35,847 bases of DNA from a virus: positions 1 to 35,847 of IMG/VR virus record IMGVR_UViG_3300025411_000744. The stretch is one strand, 5' to 3'. Below the pieces are notes generated by a model that searched no databases, was not told the origin of the DNA, and saw only the letters and a list, made by a program, of their open reading frames with translations. Made by a program: the position numbers and the translations under genes. Of the stretch, positions 22,214 to 30,241 are shown piece by piece (position 1 is the first letter of the stretch; each line of letters begins with the position of its first letter).

Positions 22214-22918
22214 ATGAGAGCAACAGAATTCCTTCCTGAACTATTCGACCCTAAACATGTCCAACCCATAGAGTGGGACGACGATAATCACGCTCGAGCA
22301 AAACTAGGCGAAAAAACCATACATATTACATTCTTTGAAACAGGCGGACATGCATACCTTGAATTTAGTGTTGACCATGAGTTTCAAGTAACTGGCCGAG
22401 GTGACGCAAACGCAGTCTTTGCCACCGTTATACAAGCAGTAAAAGAATACGTGGCAAAATGGAAGGGTGTACATACTATAACATTTAATGCTAGCGAAAA
22501 AAGTCGTGCAAGAATGTACGATGCACTAGCCAAACGTGTAAGCACACAGTTGGGCTGGCATGTAGTTCCTTACGAGGAGATGATGGCCGATCCTAAATAT
22601 GAAAATATTAGAAAACATGGCGGCTATACATTTGCTATTGAGAAAGGTGCGGCACCTGAACATAGACAATCTGCACAAAAGCCACAGCATGAAAAGTTCA
22701 AAGACATTTGGTATATAGGTAGTTTGGAAGATACAACTTTACCTGTGTATAAAATAACTGGTGGTAAAGGTTGGGAAGCTGAACAGATGGTTTTGCGTAC
22801 CAAACCAGAATATAAAGGTTTCCATCCTATGGGTATGTATAGTAGACATACTCCTCCCAAGGGACAACAGATTATTGACTTAGGTGAATATAAACCAACA
22901 CACAAGGCACCACAATAG
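22214..22918 (+). CDS. Putative packaged protein with SRxxxYxxLxxR motif
   Basis: A 234-residue protein. The N-terminus MRATEFLPELFDPKHV resembles T4 capsid-targeting peptides (Alt begins MELITELFDED) and contains L-P-E, a possible prohead protease site. Residues about 90-140 hold TFNASEKSRARMYDALAKRV and a GGYTFAIEKG strand, a pattern shared by many phage proteins that sit in a GNAT-like fold; no acetyl-CoA P-loop is clear. The C-terminal 80 residues are separate (DIWYIGSLEDTTLPVYKITG, HPMGMYSRHTPPKGQ). Its 3' end forms the left arm of a terminator. Late expression and packaging are inferred. Confidence 0.7.
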   Translation: MRATEFLPELFDPKHVQPIEWDDDNHARAKLGEKTIHITFFETGGHAYLEFSVDHEFQVTGRGDANAVFATVIQAVKEYVAKWKGVHTITFNASEKSRARMYDALAKRVSTQLGWHVVPYEEMMADPKYENIRKHGGYTFAIEKGAAPEHRQSAQKPQHEKFKDIWYIGSLEDTTLPVYKITGGKGWEAEQMVLRTKPEYKGFHPMGMYSRHTPPKGQQIIDLGEYKPTHKAPQ

Positions 22919-22933
22919 GTGTTGGTTTTTTAA
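22892..22933 (+). terminator. Rho-independent terminator, left arm inside the coding sequence
   Basis: AAACCAACAC (22892-22901) pairs with GTGTTGGTTT (22919-22928), ten pairs, and is followed by a T-run to 22931. The 5' arm encodes the last residues of the gene at 22214. Confidence 0.8.
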
Positions 22934-22954
22934 CATGTTATTTTTTTAACATGT
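22926..22954 (+). repeat. Two 13-bp direct repeats TTTTTTAACATGT
   Basis: Copies at 22926-22938 and 22942-22954. The first contains the palindrome TAACATGTTA. It could be a binding site before the exported-protein genes, or simple AT-rich repetition. Confidence 0.45.
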
Positions 22955-22994
22955 AAAATTAATAACAGCATAGTTTAATTCTTTGCTTCCTACT

Positions 22995-23002
22995 AGTAAA
23001 TA
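22995..23002 (+). promoter_or_regulatory. Late-promoter-like AGTAAATA
   Basis: AGTAAATA, one mismatch to NATAAATA, lies 29 bases before ATG 23032. The leader carries GGGAG. It probably drives the exported-protein genes. Confidence 0.45.
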
Positions 23003-23031
23003 CTAATACCATAATTAGTGGGAGCGAAAAT

Positions 23032-23571
23032 ATGAAAAAAGTATTATCAACAGCCATTGCCGCCATGTTTTTAACCATGAGCACAGTAGCTTATAGTGAT
23101 CCAATTGTTACACAGAGTACTAGTGATTCTAATAGCACAAGCACTAGTACATCTACAAGTGTTAGTACACAAAATAGTAACAGTACAAGCACTAATACAA
23201 ACAACGGTAGTACTACGACTAAAGTTATTAGTCCACCACCTACAGCAGTAGCACCGGCTGTAACCATTATTAACAGTGATGTATGTGCTGTTGGTTATTC
23301 TGGCGCCGCACAAACTCAAATCTTAGGTATATCTTTTGGTGGTGCAACAACTGACAAAAATTGTGAAAGATTAAAATTAGCACGTGGTATTTACGATATG
23401 GGAATGAAGGTTGCCGCAGTATCAATTATGTGCCAAGACGAACGTGTGTTCTCTGCCATGATGAACGCTGGCACACCATGTCCAGTAGATGGTAAAATTG
23501 GTGAGCAAGCAAAAGAAATTTGGACAACTAACCCTGATCGTCAACCACAAAAAGTTAAGAGCAAAGAGTAA
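23032..23571 (+). CDS. Exported Ser/Thr/Asn-rich protein
   Basis: A 179-residue protein with a signal peptide (MKKVLSTAIAAMFLTMSTVAYS, cleavage likely after AYS). Residues 27-70 are a low-complexity Ser/Thr/Asn linker (TSTSTSTSVSTQNSNSTSTN). The C-terminal domain has four cysteines (DVCAVGYSG, KNCERL, IMCQDER, PCPVDG) and a helical part LARGIYDMGMKV. GGGAG lies before ATG 23032. It touches the next exported gene (TAATGAA), so both are likely secreted and may work together on the cell surface or in the virion. Confidence 0.75.
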   Translation: MKKVLSTAIAAMFLTMSTVAYSDPIVTQSTSDSNSTSTSTSTSVSTQNSNSTSTNTNNGSTTTKVISPPPTAVAPAVTIINSDVCAVGYSGAAQTQILGISFGGATTDKNCERLKLARGIYDMGMKVAAVSIMCQDERVFSAMMNAGTPCPVDGKIGEQAKEIWTTNPDRQPQKVKSKE

Positions 23572-25778
23572 TGAAGTTTTTAGCAGTAATATTTTCTGTA
23601 ATCTTAATTGCAGGATTAACTAACTGCGACAAGGTTCATGCACAGGTAGTTTTTAATCCGCAAGGTATGACTGTGACTCCGGTGAATGGGGGAACAGGTA
23701 CACTAGTGTCTATTCCAATTCCTGGAGGCTCCGGCCTTGCGGTATCTGTCGCTACAGGATCTGCGGCATTGCCTTTAGAAAATATTGCTGGCACAGCTGG
23801 TGCCACCCATCTACAACTAGGAGATGATAGTTCACAACCAGTTCCTCTTGGCTTTGTATTTCCGTTCTACGGACAAAACTTTTCTAACAGCTGGATGTAC
23901 TCTAACGGACTAGTTAGTTTTAGTACTGGGGGTATTCCAGGAGCTGGGTGTTGTAGTGGACAAGATTTGGCTGGCATTGCTAATCAAGGAACACGAAATT
24001 CTGTGTACAATTATTTGATTGCACCATTATGGACAGATTTAATCGATACAACTGGTCAAGCTACTTGGTACAAAGGTACTGGTAGTTCTATGACTTACGG
24101 TTGGTATGGTACTAAAGAATACGGAACAAATAATTCAAGTACATTTGAGTTGAATATCAATTCTAGTGGTGGCATTAATGTCAAGTATGGCGGCGCATTT
24201 ATATCTACTGGACATACTGTAACAGCCGGTATGACTGGAAATCTTGCAAATGGCGAGTACTTTCAATACTATCACGGACAGGGGTTTAATGTGCCGACAA
24301 CCGGATTAAGTTGGTCGGCTAACGGAACTGCTCCTGTTGATCAATGTGTAACCAATCCGTTATCATCTACTACTTGTCCAGGATACCAATCGGCATACAC
24401 TACACAACAATGTACTGTAAATGCGTTGTATTCACCATCCTGTCCAGGATATGCGGCGGCATACACTACTCAGCAATGCTCAATTAATCCGCTTTTTAAT
24501 ACATCTTGCCCGGGATACCAAGCGGCTTATACTACACAACAATGTACAATTAATTCGTTATACTCAACAAGTTGTCCTGGATATCAACAAGCATACCATG
24601 ATCAACAATGTTCAATCAATAGTTTATACGCAACAGATTGCCCTGGATATGCTGCCGCTTATTTAGATCAACAATGCAGTATTAATCCTTTATATTCAAC
24701 AACTTGTTCTGGATATCAGCAAGCATATCATGACCAACAATGTACAATAAGCCCGTTATATGCTACAGATTGTCCAGGGTACGCAACAGCATATCATGAC
24801 CAACAATGTACGGCTAATCCGTTATATGCAACTGATTGTGTTGGGTATCGTCAAGCATATTTTAATCAACAATGCTCCTTAAACGGACTATATGATAGGG
24901 CTTGTCCAAATTATGCAACAGCCTACGCAACTAGAATGGTGCTTGAACAGCAGAATATGGCATCAACTGTAGCAACAGCCGGAGTGGTTGCATCAACTGC
25001 GCCTACCACTACAACTACTACTACTGCTACGACCACCACTACAACAACATCATCGTCTACACCTACTACAACTACAACAGTAGCAGTTGGTTCTGTAACT
25101 CCAACTGTTAGTTCTAGCGGTACTGTTTCTGTAGCACCATCGGCAACTGGTAATACAACTGTAGATAAAGCAATTGCCGCTCCAGTTGCTTCAGCCGCAC
25201 CTGCTGCCGCACCAGCCGCACCTGTACAATTAGTTGCACAAGCTCCTGCTCCTGCGGCTCCAACGCCTGCGGCTCCTGCTCAACAAGCATCTAGTTCTAA
25301 CGATAAAAAATCTGATGATAAACCTAGTGGTGATAAACCTAGTGGTGATAAAAAACAAGAAGATAAAAAATCTGATGGTGATAAACCAGCAGGCCCAAGC
25401 CAAATGGCTAGTGGACAACAGGATGGTAATAAAGATCAACCTAAGACTGCTCGCCAAGAATTAGCGGAAAGAAAAGCAGAAGCACAGAAGAAGGAAGCGG
25501 CCGCTAATGCTAAGAACGTTGCTAATGAAATGGGCAAAGCATCTAACATGGAAGCTCAAAAACAACTACAAGGGGTAGTTATTTCAGCTATGGCCTATAA
25601 GCCTGGATTTGATGCTTATAGTCAGCAGTTGATTGTTCAAACACAATTTTATAAACCATATTCGATATATGGTAATCAACAAACAGTCGACAACAGAAGA
25701 TTAGGTCGTGGATTGTTCGGACCAACTGATCAACTGCATAACGAAATGGTTGAATCACAATATAATAGGGAGAAGTAA
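23571..25778 (+). CDS. Exported 735-aa protein with nine 22-residue Cys repeats
   Basis: Signal peptide (MKFLAVIFSVILIAGLTNC with a lipobox-like L-T-N-C; lipoprotein or Sec cleavage after HAQ both possible). Residues 25-255 are a beta-rich domain with LGDDSSQPVPLGFVFPFYGQ and YSNGLVSF, resembling nidogen-like surface domains. Residues about 258-455 (24342-24935) are nine tandem 22-residue repeats, consensus QCxxNxLYxxxCPGYxxAYxxQ, with two cysteines each. Then a Thr/Ala/Pro-rich stalk, a Lys/Asp-rich linker and a C-terminal helix with QSQFYKPYS-like segment. It looks like a disulphide-rich adhesin or envelope protein. Function unknown. Confidence 0.8.
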   Translation: MKFLAVIFSVILIAGLTNCDKVHAQVVFNPQGMTVTPVNGGTGTLVSIPIPGGSGLAVSVATGSAALPLENIAGTAGATHLQLGDDSSQPVPLGFVFPFYGQNFSNSWMYSNGLVSFSTGGIPGAGCCSGQDLAGIANQGTRNSVYNYLIAPLWTDLIDTTGQATWYKGTGSSMTYGWYGTKEYGTNNSSTFELNINSSGGINVKYGGAFISTGHTVTAGMTGNLANGEYFQYYHGQGFNVPTTGLSWSANGTAPVDQCVTNPLSSTTCPGYQSAYTTQQCTVNALYSPSCPGYAAAYTTQQCSINPLFNTSCPGYQAAYTTQQCTINSLYSTSCPGYQQAYHDQQCSINSLYATDCPGYAAAYLDQQCSINPLYSTTCSGYQQAYHDQQCTISPLYATDCPGYATAYHDQQCTANPLYATDCVGYRQAYFNQQCSLNGLYDRACPNYATAYATRMVLEQQNMASTVATAGVVASTAPTTTTTTTATTTTTTTSSSTPTTTTTVAVGSVTPTVSSSGTVSVAPSATGNTTVDKAIAAPVASAAPAAAPAAPVQLVAQAPAPAAPTPAAPAQQASSSNDKKSDDKPSGDKPSGDKKQEDKKSDGDKPAGPSQMASGQQDGNKDQPKTARQELAERKAEAQKKEAAANAKNVANEMGKASNMEAQKQLQGVVISAMAYKPGFDAYSQQLIVQTQFYKPYSIYGNQQTVDNRRLGRGLFGPTDQLHNEMVESQYNREK
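24342..24935 (+). repeat. Nine 66-bp coding repeats (22 aa, Cys-rich)
   Basis: In-frame repeats of 66 bases encode QCxxNxLYxxxCPGYxxAYxxQ. Unit 1 (QCVTNPLSSTTCPGYQSAYT) and unit 9 (QCSLNGLYDRACPNYATAYA) are the most divergent; units 4-7 are closest to each other at the DNA level, which suggests recent duplication or gene conversion. Confidence 0.9.
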
Positions 25779-25779
25779 A

Positions 25780-26277
25780 ATGACAGAAGAAATAAAAGAC
25801 GTTAACGCCGCGATCGATAACGCAGAAGAAGCAGTAAAAAAATACGCCAGTAAAGACACAGTTATCAGTATTGGTGGATATGAATTTACTCCAGCAAAAC
25901 TAATGGTTGCGTTTACACTAGTAAGTTCAATCTTAGGCGGATTGTATGGTGCTTTTGAAGTATACAAAGATTACCAAGACATGAAAGTTAAAATTACTAA
26001 GTATGTTGCGCCAGACTTATCAGAGTTTGATAAACGTTTAAGTGTTATTGAACAAAATAGTCAAAAAGAATTGGACTATGTTAATAATATCAAGAACGAT
26101 TTAAAATCTGACATTCGCAGAACAAGCGATCAAGTTGACCAAGTTGAACGTAGTGCTAAACAGACACAACGTGAAACACAACAAGATGTGCAAGATGTAC
26201 GTAAAGATTTGAAGCAAATGAGCAAAGATATCGATAACAAGATTCAGAAAGCTCTAGACAATCCACTAGCACATTAA
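25780..26277 (+). CDS. Membrane-anchored coiled-coil protein
   Basis: A 165-residue protein: polar N-terminus of about 45 residues, one membrane helix (LMVAFTLVSSILGGLYGAF, about residues 46-64), then a long coiled coil (SEFDKRLSVIEQNSQKELDY through the C-terminus) rich in Lys, Asp and Gln. ATG 25780 has AGGGAG upstream; the longer frame would overlap the previous gene. The topology suggests a spanin-like or tail/membrane scaffold protein, but nothing more specific can be said. Confidence 0.75.
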   Translation: MTEEIKDVNAAIDNAEEAVKKYASKDTVISIGGYEFTPAKLMVAFTLVSSILGGLYGAFEVYKDYQDMKVKITKYVAPDLSEFDKRLSVIEQNSQKELDYVNNIKNDLKSDIRRTSDQVDQVERSAKQTQRETQQDVQDVRKDLKQMSKDIDNKIQKALDNPLAH

Positions 26278-26278
26278 T

Positions 26279-26446
26279 ATGGTAGATAAACGTTTCCTTG
26301 AAATGATGTACCAGCAATGGATTCAAGGAAACGAATACTATGCTTCCAGATGGTTAGATTTTGCACAACTAGCGGCTAACCATAATCGTACTACCACAGA
26401 AGAAATTTTAAAAATATTAGATACCTGTTTATGGTTTAAAAAATAG
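26279..26446 (+). CDS. Small hypothetical protein (55 aa)
   Basis: A 55-residue protein (MVDKRFLEMMYQQWIQGNEY, then SRWLDFAQLAANHNRTT) that is mostly helical. ATG 26279 starts one base after the preceding stop, with no strong ribosome site, so it is probably coupled. The same strand ends here; the next genes are convergent, with only 19 bases between. Confidence 0.6.
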   Translation: MVDKRFLEMMYQQWIQGNEYYASRWLDFAQLAANHNRTTTEEILKILDTCLWFKK

Positions 26447-26465
26447 TATTTTCTAGTATGTAATC

Positions 26466-27173
26466 CTACCTCTGAACGATACGGGCAAGTCCCAAGATGG
26501 AAAATACGCGAAGATAAAAATAACCAATGTCAAACTCAAACCACTTACGACTTAGTTTAACATTAGCAGGTTCTTCGTGGTGATTTGAGTGTAGCTCTTC
26601 TCCACCAATCCATACACCCCAAGGTATAAGATTACGTGATTTATCTTTAGTTGGACCATTTTTGTAACCATACCAATGAGCTAATCCGTTAATAACACCT
26701 GCGGCATGAAATGGAACCCATATCATTTGTACACCCCACACTATAAAACCCCATGGTCCAAAGAACAGGCAGTCTATGACCAGCATTAAAAGAATACCAA
26801 GGCGGCTATGGGGTGTATAAATGTTACGCTCCATCCAATCGTCTGGAGTACCAACACCAAACTTGTTAACCATGTCTGTGTCTTTACTGGCCAGGTGATA
26901 TAAGCCTGCACCCTTAAAAAAGACACGTTTGATTCCATATACGTGTGGACTATGTGGATCACCTTCTTTATCACTAAACGCATGATGTTTACGATGTATA
27001 GCTACCCATTGCTTGGTAACCATGCCAGTTGTTAGCCATAGCCAAAAACGCATGAAGTGTCCGAGGATTGGGTGGAATATGATTCCTTTGTGTGCTTGTC
27101 CACGATGCAAAAATAAAGTCACGCATACTATAGTGATATGCGTGACTATCAATGTATAAAATACTAAATTCAT
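26466..27173 (-). CDS. Membrane fatty acid desaturase (delta-9 acyl type)
   Basis: A 235-residue diiron membrane desaturase that would introduce a double bond in acyl chains of membrane lipids. All three His boxes are present: HRGQAH (about residue 23), HRKHHAFSD (about residue 60) and ELHSNHHEEPAN (about residue 193). Four hydrophobic segments fit the membrane topology. It is shorter than most bacterial relatives (about 300 aa). It is the last gene of the minus-strand group, preceded by two small genes with touching ends. With PlcP and the GT4 enzyme it makes a third lipid-modifying candidate. Confidence 0.92.
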   Translation of the reverse strand: MNLVFYTLIVTHITIVCVTLFLHRGQAHKGIIFHPILGHFMRFWLWLTTGMVTKQWVAIHRKHHAFSDKEGDPHSPHVYGIKRVFFKGAGLYHLASKDTDMVNKFGVGTPDDWMERNIYTPHSRLGILLMLVIDCLFFGPWGFIVWGVQMIWVPFHAAGVINGLAHWYGYKNGPTKDKSRNLIPWGVWIGGEELHSNHHEEPANVKLSRKWFEFDIGYFYLRVFSILGLARIVQR

Positions 27174-27403
27174 TAAGATTTAAACGGTGTTAAAAAATTA
27201 TTCTCGTCTCTCGCTAGTTCTGTAGTATGTTCGGTATCTTCTTCTGCAAATACACGAATTAAATGTGCGTTGGGGAATTCGTCTCCGCGAACCAATGCAA
27301 TAACAGCTTCTGGTGTTTCAGCTTCAAAAAATCTCCAAGCAATTTCATGGTTGCTTTCTCTATTTTGCAACCATGTGAGAATAACTGCCTTATACTTGTT
27401 CAT
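27173..27403 (-). CDS. Hypothetical 76-aa protein
   Basis: Not recognised. A 76-residue acidic protein beginning MNKYKAVILTWLQNRESNHE, with a helix-strand pattern. Its stop overlaps the ATG of the desaturase, so it is likely cotranscribed with it. No motif is seen. Confidence 0.65.
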   Translation of the reverse strand: MNKYKAVILTWLQNRESNHEIAWRFFEAETPEAVIALVRGDEFPNAHLIRVFAEEDTEHTTELARDENNFLTPFKS

Positions 27404-27410
27404 AATACTA

Positions 27411-27605
27411 TTAAGCGTAAGTGGCAGAAGCTGAAGCAGATGATTTTGAAGTTAATAAATTGCCATCTGGATCGTATACTTTTACTGTATGAGCTTCGAT
27501 GTTGTTGGCAAATAAATTAGCAGAACGTAAATCATCAAAGAAATGATCGAGAGTTTCTAAAATCCCGTTATTCCAATTATGTGTTTTAACTTTATGTTTT
27601 GACAT
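27411..27605 (-). CDS. Hypothetical 64-aa protein
   Basis: Not recognised. A 64-residue protein: MSKHKVKTHNWNNGILETLD, helix FFDDLRSANLFAN, a strand EAHTVKVYDPDGNLL and a Ser/Ala-rich tail. GGAGA lies upstream of the start on the minus strand. It is between a glycosyltransferase and the other small gene. Confidence 0.65.
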   Translation of the reverse strand: MSKHKVKTHNWNNGILETLDHFFDDLRSANLFANNIEAHTVKVYDPDGNLLTSKSSASASATYA

Positions 27606-27615
27606 GAATGTCTCC

Positions 27616-28674
27616 TTAACTGAAGTATTTAGTCCAAATTTTAGCAGTTTGGTTAGTATAACGAGTTAAGTTCCATTGATTGGATTTAACATTAATCCAA
27701 GGAGCACTATAAGTAGTTTTTAATGTTTTAACTATATCTACGCTGTCGTTAGGATCTGCACAGAAAGCAGGTACAGCCCATGGAATTTCATCAGCTGTTC
27801 CGACAATAGGAACTCCTTGGCTAATCAAATCTGCACTAACAATATTAAATGTTTCACTAAAATTGCATTGCATACCTATGTCCATTTCTGCACACAACTC
27901 TAGGAATTGTTCTCTAGGACGCCACTGATGGTTAATTAATTGATGACCGTGCCCGCTAATTTGTTCAAATAATCCTTTAAGATTATTGATAGCTGGTTGT
28001 CCTTGCATTTCAATACGTCCTGCATTTACGTGAAAACGTAATTTTTTGCCAATTTGATTAGCAAAATCAATCGCGGCAAATGCCTGTAGCAAATGATTTT
28101 TTAATGGACGGATAGCACCAAAGCACCCAATATCTATAGTATCGCTTTTTTTATCAATTTTATTGTAGGGTTTGTATTCTTGCGGATAGAAATTGGGGAG
28201 ATAAATTACTTTTTCAGCAGTTTGTTCGTCAGTCCAACTGTTTCTGTGTTGCAAATACATAGCTGTCTCACGCATCATACGTGGAGCATTTACACCAATA
28301 ATAAGATTTTTAAATCCGCTATAATCGCCAATCCAATCCATAGCCATACCTTCGCCTGCCATAAATGGCATTTCGCTGTGTAGACGAATAATCCATTTTA
28401 CATTAGGATGTAGTTTACATAGAACTGCAAACTTAGTAGGCACTACCCATAACGCTTCAATAATCACATGTGTTGGTTGATGTTTTGTAACTAATCTATC
28501 TATACAATTATTATCTATAGCAACTTCTAATACACTTGCTATTTTATTTTCTTCTAACATGTCGTGCATAAATTTTGCACTATTATATAGACCTGTGCTG
28601 AGGCCAACCTCAGCATGTACAATGGCGTGATAATCTTCTCTACGTTTTAAAAGGAATAGGACTTTTTTTGACAT
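27616..28674 (-). CDS. Glycosyltransferase, GT4-like
   Basis: A 352-residue GT-B type glycosyltransferase. The start at 28674 (MSKKVLFLLKRRED) has GAGAG six bases upstream. The donor domain shows IGCFGAIRPLKNHLLQAFAA (about residues 185-205), QWRPREQFLELCAEMDIGMQ and the E-x-F-N pattern CNFSETFNIVSADLISQGVP (about residues 275-295), which together define GT4-like enzymes in T4-like phages. The acceptor is unknown (LPS, teichoic-like or phage DNA base are options). A perfect T4 late promoter TATAAATA lies upstream. Confidence 0.8.
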   Translation of the reverse strand: MSKKVLFLLKRREDYHAIVHAEVGLSTGLYNSAKFMHDMLEENKIASVLEVAIDNNCIDRLVTKHQPTHVIIEALWVVPTKFAVLCKLHPNVKWIIRLHSEMPFMAGEGMAMDWIGDYSGFKNLIIGVNAPRMMRETAMYLQHRNSWTDEQTAEKVIYLPNFYPQEYKPYNKIDKKSDTIDIGCFGAIRPLKNHLLQAFAAIDFANQIGKKLRFHVNAGRIEMQGQPAINNLKGLFEQISGHGHQLINHQWRPREQFLELCAEMDIGMQCNFSETFNIVSADLISQGVPIVGTADEIPWAVPAFCADPNDSVDIVKTLKTTYSAPWINVKSNQWNLTRYTNQTAKIWTKYFS

Positions 28675-28699
28675 TCGGCTCTCGCTACTTAATTTCATG

Positions 28700-28707
28700 T
28701 ATTTATA
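28700..28707 (-). promoter_or_regulatory. T4 consensus late promoter TATAAATA (minus)
   Basis: An exact TATAAATA on the minus strand. A transcript starting about six bases downstream (near 28694) excludes the ATGs at 28710 and 28698 and supports 28674 as the start of the glycosyltransferase. Confidence 0.75.
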
Positions 28708-28714
28708 CATAATA

Positions 28715-28842
28715 GTAGCAGATTAAGATTACGTTGAAATTACAAGTGCCACTTTAGAAAGTCGCGGTAGCGAATCGCTTGTTCCAAGGCAGGAGCCTCC
28801 TACACCACGGTAACGAGTACCGGTCCTAAGGTGATACTTTAT
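28715..28842 (-). other. GC-rich structured spacer, possible ncRNA (minus)
   Basis: About 130 bases without a gene, clearly richer in G+C than the rest. On the minus strand several stems can be drawn: CGGTA/TACCG with a CTCGT loop, enclosed by CACC/GGTG; AGGA-GGC-TCCT; AGCG-ATT-CGCT; and ACTT/AAGT inside an ACAAG/CTTGT closing stem. GGTAAATA, overlapping the stop of the 29613 gene, could be a weak late promoter at its upstream end. No tRNA cloverleaf fits. It may be a structured RNA, a terminator region or a DNA site. Confidence 0.45.
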
Positions 28843-29613
28843 TTACCTACCTATGTAAATGTATTTTTCTTCTTTATGATTAGGATTAATTGGAATGATA
28901 CCATTTCCATATTGAGGATATTTTTGTTGTCGGTCCCAAGCTACCCACATCATCATAAACATGATAGACAATAATAGTATGAGTATGATAACTCCAATTA
29001 TTGCTTCTTCAGTAAGACGTTTCATACGTGCCGCTTTACGTGCTTCTTGTCTAGCCTGAGCCTGCATCTGACGAGCAATAAGAACCTTTTGGTCTTCACC
29101 CATTTGTTTCATCATTGTTTCGACTTCGGTGTACAATGCACCTAGTTCAGGAGGACTTTGATAAACCATTAGCTCACGTAGTTCTGTACTCATTTGCTCT
29201 AATTGTTTACGCATTAGAACACGCTGTAGAGCACGTTTGCCTAGACTGGCATCACCTTTGTAAATTTCAGTTTTAGCACGGCGTTCTTCTTCGGCAAAGA
29301 TAGCCATGCATTTGTACATGTTATCGTAATATTCACCTAGTTTGTCGCCAATTTCTTGATAAATTCCAGTATGCTCTTCGGCATTGGCTTTTTTGTTTAA
29401 TTCGACTACACGATTGCGTTCTTGTACGTATTGATTACGTTGTTCAACGGTAGGAGGAGCGTCTTTATGTCGACTGCTAAATTGATTATCTAAATCTTTA
29501 AGGACGTCTTTAATATCGCCTGCGGCGCTTTTGATGTCCTTGTATAGTTTACACCCTGCTTTAACCGCAGATACGGCTCCGTTGGCAAGGGCAAAGAGTG
29601 TTAACGGATCCAC
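28843..29613 (-). CDS. Membrane-anchored coiled-coil protein
   Basis: A 256-residue protein. The start is GTG 29613 with AAGGAG eight bases upstream. A Gly/Ala-rich helix at the N-terminus (ALANGAVSAVKAGCKLYK) is followed by about 150 residues of charged coiled coil (EERRAKTEIYKGDASLGKRA, QMQAQARQEARKAARMKRLT) and one strong membrane helix near the C-terminus (IGVIILILLLSIMFMMMWVA). The tail is cytoplasmic or periplasmic and polar. Similar membrane/coiled-coil proteins are found in T4-like marine phages. Function unknown. Confidence 0.75.
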   Translation of the reverse strand: MDPLTLFALANGAVSAVKAGCKLYKDIKSAAGDIKDVLKDLDNQFSSRHKDAPPTVEQRNQYVQERNRVVELNKKANAEEHTGIYQEIGDKLGEYYDNMYKCMAIFAEEERRAKTEIYKGDASLGKRALQRVLMRKQLEQMSTELRELMVYQSPPELGALYTEVETMMKQMGEDQKVLIARQMQAQARQEARKAARMKRLTEEAIIGVIILILLLSIMFMMMWVAWDRQQKYPQYGNGIIPINPNHKEEKYIYIGR

Positions 29614-29625
29614 ACCACTGGCTCC

Positions 29626-30216
29626 TTAGAACCAGAGGAATACACCTTGTGCTGACAACAGTAATCCTAATCCTGCGACAAAGAAACTACCCCAGAACAT
29701 AGACATACTTACTGCTAATATACTTGCTGATAATACAACAATACTCAACTGATAAAGTGTACTGGCATAACCAATCCATGGGCTTTGCTTTTTAGCTTGA
29801 TCACGTTCAGCTTCTAATTTTTTGGCCTTGGCCATTAGTTCTTTTTTACCTTCACCAGTTGCAGGTTCACTTTCGTAACGTGCAATCTTAGCTTCTAGTT
29901 TTTCGATCTTAGCTGTGTCTTTACGAACAATAGCATCATCTAATGATTGTTCAGCTAGCATTTGTTTGATGCTTTTAGCTTCGTAAAAACTCCAAACATC
30001 GTTGGCCGCAATAGTGTTATTAAGTGTTAAACTGCTTAACTTACCGCCGTACCAACTGTTGACAGCTAGTATCAGGGCAAATATACTGATAACCATACCT
30101 GCCTTGTCTTTGATTTTTGCCTCACGCTCACTACGACTACCTATTGGTGGTTTTACTGCGTTTGGGTCTTTTGGTTGTTTAGTAACTAAATTTAAAATTG
30201 AGTCTATTAAAGCCAT
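29626..30216 (-). CDS. DUF4337-like membrane protein
   Basis: A 196-residue protein: one N-terminal membrane helix (MVISIFALILAVNSWYGGKL, about residue 40), a segment NDVWSFYEAKSIKQ that matches the DUF4337 core, a coiled coil rich in Lys/Glu and two C-terminal membrane helices (LYQLSIVVLSASILAVSMSM; FFVAGLGLLLSAQGVFLWF). DUF4337 proteins are small bacterial membrane proteins of unknown function. The gene is followed on the minus strand by the coiled-coil protein 12 bases later, so the two probably interact. A perfect late promoter lies 26 bases upstream. Confidence 0.75.
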   Translation of the reverse strand: MALIDSILNLVTKQPKDPNAVKPPIGSRSEREAKIKDKAGMVISIFALILAVNSWYGGKLSSLTLNNTIAANDVWSFYEAKSIKQMLAEQSLDDAIVRKDTAKIEKLEAKIARYESEPATGEGKKELMAKAKKLEAERDQAKKQSPWIGYASTLYQLSIVVLSASILAVSMSMFWGSFFVAGLGLLLSAQGVFLWF

Positions 30217-30241
30217 TTGATTCGCTCCCGGATTATAGTAG

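Noticed and set aside
24342-24935. Regular repeats that might look like a CRISPR array
   Set aside because: The 66-bp units are in frame, without spacer structure, and encode a conserved Cys repeat.
25230-25464. Frames on both strands with Arg- or Lys-rich products inside the 23571 gene
   Set aside because: They are shadows of the Pro/Ala and Lys/Asp-rich linker, with low-complexity products and no start signals.
28715-28842. tRNA on either strand in the GC-rich spacer
   Set aside because: No acceptor stem with a proper T loop and anticodon arm can be drawn.
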